Assembly (NCBI GenBank): GCA_963737745.1
Contig: CAVTTR010000012.1
Span: 434,001-498,000, forward strand
Source: Bog-473 sp963737745
GTDB lineage: Bacteria > Actinomycetota > Acidimicrobiia > Acidimicrobiales > RAAP-2
DNA: 64,000 nt
Reading direction: 5' to 3'
The position numbers and the translations under genes were made by a program. The notes beneath the pieces were generated by a model. That model was not told the origin of the DNA and searched no databases. It saw only the letters and a list, made by a program, of their open reading frames with translations. This document shows, piece after piece, positions 62,141 through 64,000 of the stretch (its first letter is position 1; every line of letters begins with the position of its first letter).

Positions 62141-62410
62141 CTAAGCCCGGAGGTTACCTGGAGACTCCTGCCGGGTCCTGACTGCGGTGATCGCCGATAT
62201 GAGAACGTACGTCGCCTCTTTGTTGCGGCTGGTGATCGGCGTGTCCATCGCCCTGAACCCGATGCCGGCACCTGTCGTCTCCGAGACGTCCACCCTGAAT
62301 TGGTGTGGACTGATGCTTCCCGGCTCCACCTCGATCCATGCACCATCGACACAGATGGCCGTGATGTTGTCAATCTCGATGTCGGGGACCGGCTCGATAT
62401 CTCTGCTCAC
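62141..62410 (-). CDS. Small protein of unknown function
   Basis: About 89 residues from GTG 62410 (VSRDIEPVPDIEIDNITAIC). VDGAWIEVEPGSISPHQFRV and TYVLISAITAVRTRQE suggest a beta-rich small domain. The frame is open further upstream but without a good start. I recognise no family. Confidence 0.45.
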   Translation of the reverse strand: MSRDIEPVPDIEIDNITAICVDGAWIEVEPGSISPHQFRVDVSETTGAGIGFRAMDTPITSRNKEATYVLISAITAVRTRQESPGNLRA

Positions 62411-62683
62411 GATGTGAAATATACCTGGGGGCCTCGTCGAAGCCGCTCGCTGGTCGGGCGAGCACAAGGAAGGGGAGCGAGATCGACGGCTGAGACTGCG
62501 ACTTCGCGTGCGACCAGGAGAACCAAGAGTTGAGCCAACTCAATCGTCTTGGAGACAGGGCCCAACCCGGCCGGGTTCCGCCGAGGTCCGCATACGCGTC
62601 TGGTCGACTCTTGATGATGTCGACGGAACTGTCTCGTAGAACTGAGCGACGAGTAGCACTCAGGGGTCGTAGCCCGGGAGGAG

Positions 62684-62917
62684 TCAGCCCAACTGGGCCA
62701 GCGCTCCCATTCCCGCTCCAGATCCGACCTCTTCCATCTCGACCGCAAAGGCATCTCGACCAATCCCAAGACGAGAGGCGATGGCACCGCGAGCCTCGTC
62801 CTCCGCGTCGAGAAGCCGTCGGGCTTGCGTGGTCAGGTTGCTGAGTTCGGGAATGCGAATGCTCCACCACTCCCCCTCCCTCTTGACCTCCGCCCTGAAG
62901 TACTTCGTCCGAACCAC
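62684..62917 (-). CDS. HicB-like protein (antitoxin-type fold)
   Basis: 77 residues from GTG 62917. YFRAEVKREGEWWSIRIPEL, SNLTTQARRLLDAEDEARGA and IASRLGIGRDAFAVEMEEV follow the HicB/partial RNase H pattern of a strand pair followed by a helix. No HicA-type toxin (small dsRBD) is seen in 62411-62683 or upstream, so it is an orphan or a regulator. Confidence 0.6.
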   Translation of the reverse strand: MVRTKYFRAEVKREGEWWSIRIPELSNLTTQARRLLDAEDEARGAIASRLGIGRDAFAVEMEEVGSGAGMGALAQLG

Positions 62918-63223
62918 CGCGCCATACTTGCACCAGTTTCCATGGGCGGCCAGTGGACAATGGGGGCTCCCGCCAACCAGCGGCGCATCACGTTGTCCGA
63001 GGTCGGTCAGGTCACCTGTCGCAGCGGCTGGCGCCAGATGCACTGCACCACCTGGCCATTCACTGGCTGGAAGCACTACCCCCGGGAAGGGTCGACCGGC
63101 CCGGAAAATTCATCTTCCCGTCGCCTCCGTGTCACCCACTACACCTCCGTGTCACCCGCTACAGATAGAAACCACCCCAAGACGTCATTGGGCTCGTTAC
63201 GGTGGAAGCTGTCCGGCGACTTC
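62918..63223. other. 306-bp intergenic region with a 20-bp tandem repeat
   Basis: CCTCCGTGTCACCCACTACA (63124-63143) is followed at once by a copy with one mismatch (63144-63163). No gene is seen. Confidence 0.6.
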
Positions 63224-64000
63224 CTACCCTGAGCCCGAAACGATATCGAGCGGCGTTCCGGGAGGGATCATCTCGAGTTGTGCCAAGTCCGCGTCATGCA
63301 GACGGATGCAACCATGCGAGATCGCCGCACCCGTCGTTCCAATAAGTGCATCGTCATAGGACGTAATAGGACCGTGGATGGCGACGATGGCATCACCCGA
63401 ATCTCCCCAATCCGAAATGGCATCGGAATGCGCCGAGGTGACAAGTACGAAGGGCCCATATCCCGGGTCCGGGGCCGCCGCATGCATAGTGATGAAGTAG
63501 TTGCCCGTGACGGTCGGGTCGTTTGCAGTGCCCACCCCGGCCGGGAAGTCCAGAATCTCTTGGCCGTTTTCGTACACGGCCAGATGTTCACTACTCAGGG
63601 TAAGAACCAGTCGGTACGGGGTCATCGATATGGTCACATCACTCGAAGGGATCCATGTGGTCGAACCATTTGGGCGTTGCGCCAGACGCACCTCGAACCA
63701 GCCTGGAACAGAATCAATGACCGGAAGAATCGATGGATAGCCATACCACGAGGCCGGAACCACAAGGTTCTGCGGACCACCCGGAGCGGCTGAACCGGAT
63801 GTGGCGCCATGGAGCGTTGCGACCAATGTTATTCCGCTGGGAATCGCGATACCGGCCGCTCGAGGACTCGCGGCGGGTACGACGACATGATGGGGAGCGC
63901 GCTCCGAATCGACGTGGGATGCATCGCATCCTCCCGCCACAGCCACGCTCAGTGCAATTGGGACACCCAAATCCTGTGAGCCCTTCGTCCACTCCAGAGT
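63224..64000 (-). CDS. L,D-transpeptidase (YkuD), probable lipoprotein; 5' end at or beyond the window edge
   Basis: The visible part starts with a hydrophobic stretch and a lipobox-like AVAGGC near the window edge, so it is probably exported and lipid-anchored. The YkuD domain has AVYENGQEILDFPAGVGT, GNYFITMHAA, VAIHGPITSYDDALIG and AISHGCIRLHD, with the catalytic His and Cys of SHGC. It forms 3-3 cross-links in peptidoglycan or attaches proteins. A TTG at 63970 gives a 248-residue version, but the frame stays open to the end, so the true start may be outside. Confidence 0.85.
   Translation of the reverse strand, partial: TLEWTKGSQDLGVPIALSVAVAGGCDASHVDSERAPHHVVVPAASPRAAGIAIPSGITLVATLHGATSGSAAPGGPQNLVVPASWYGYPSILPVIDSVPGWFEVRLAQRPNGSTTWIPSSDVTISMTPYRLVLTLSSEHLAVYENGQEILDFPAGVGTANDPTVTGNYFITMHAAAPDPGYGPFVLVTSAHSDAISDWGDSGDAIVAIHGPITSYDDALIGTTGAAISHGCIRLHDADLAQLEMIPPGTPLDIVSGSG

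Noticed and set aside
62411..62683. HicA-type toxin next to the HicB-like gene
   Set aside because: The frames in this stretch do not show the small dsRBD pattern or the catalytic histidine of HicA.

Overview
The window is GC-rich, densely packed actinobacterial chromosome. The core gene order resembles that of Mycobacterium tuberculosis. Read along the minus strand it runs HAD phosphatase, tlyA, nadK, recN, pyrG, Nudix, xerD, then scpA, scpB, an RsuA/RluB-type pseudouridine synthase and cmk, which matches the Rv1692-Rv1712 segment. The organism is an Actinomycetota member, perhaps Acidimicrobiia; the class is inference. I found no rRNA, tRNA or CRISPR.

Layout. 1-1507: stress and regulatory genes (GAF/phosphatase fragment, hemerythrin, broken STAS). 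1528-11237: a catabolic block on the minus strand, with two paralogous N-acyl-D-amino-acid deacylase-type amidohydrolases, a lone branched-chain-type solute-binding protein, a cupin, an amidohydrolase-2 enzyme, an epoxide-hydrolase-like alpha/beta hydrolase, an FAD oxidoreductase and a broken SDR. 11278-22003: housekeeping genes (glmS, plsC-like, an aroA-cmk fusion, tyrA, aroH, pseudouridine synthase, scpB, scpA, trpS). 22016-26988: an SnoaL-like gene, a DUF222/HNH endonuclease gene, an array of 17-bp repeats, and a phosphatase-STAS-kinase partner-switching operon. 27043-39078: M50 protease, DksA-like protein, xerD, Nudix, pyrG, a GGDEF-EAL protein, recN, nadK, tlyA, a histone-H1-like protein and a HAD phosphatase. 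39195-43862: a conserved unknown gene, VOC, PPOX and aldo/keto reductase genes. 43859-52180: a c-di-GMP block with three GGDEF or GGDEF-EAL proteins around a 967-residue protein that joins a ThiF/E1-like and a nitroreductase domain (Rv1355c/MoeY-like). 52271-54219: an IS481-family element with inverted ends and a 15-bp target duplication. 54305-57216: a SixA-like phosphatase, a CBM48-CYTH-CHAD fusion and a small acidic protein. 57292-62067: the general-stress sigma operon (STAS, HATPase, SigB/F-type sigma) with three further regulators, a cyclic-nucleotide-binding protein and more STAS genes. 62141-64000: small unknown genes and an L,D-transpeptidase.

Two themes stand out. The first is signalling: c-di-GMP enzymes, five STAS proteins, two anti-sigma-type kinases, one or two SpoIIE-type phosphatases and a SigB/F sigma factor lie within one window. 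Four sites upstream of the stress genes fit a GTTT-N15/16-GGG(T/A)NN promoter, and two of them stand exactly 9 nt before a GTG start, which suggests autoregulated, leaderless transcripts. The second is polyphosphate and glycogen: a glycogen-binding-type domain is fused to CYTH and CHAD domains beside a SixA-like phosphatase.

Data quality. At least ten genes carry apparent single-base frameshifts, mostly one extra base and often at a short homopolymer. They include the normally essential glmS and cmk. I read most of them as uncorrected sequence errors rather than true pseudogenes, and I annotate these genes over their full span.
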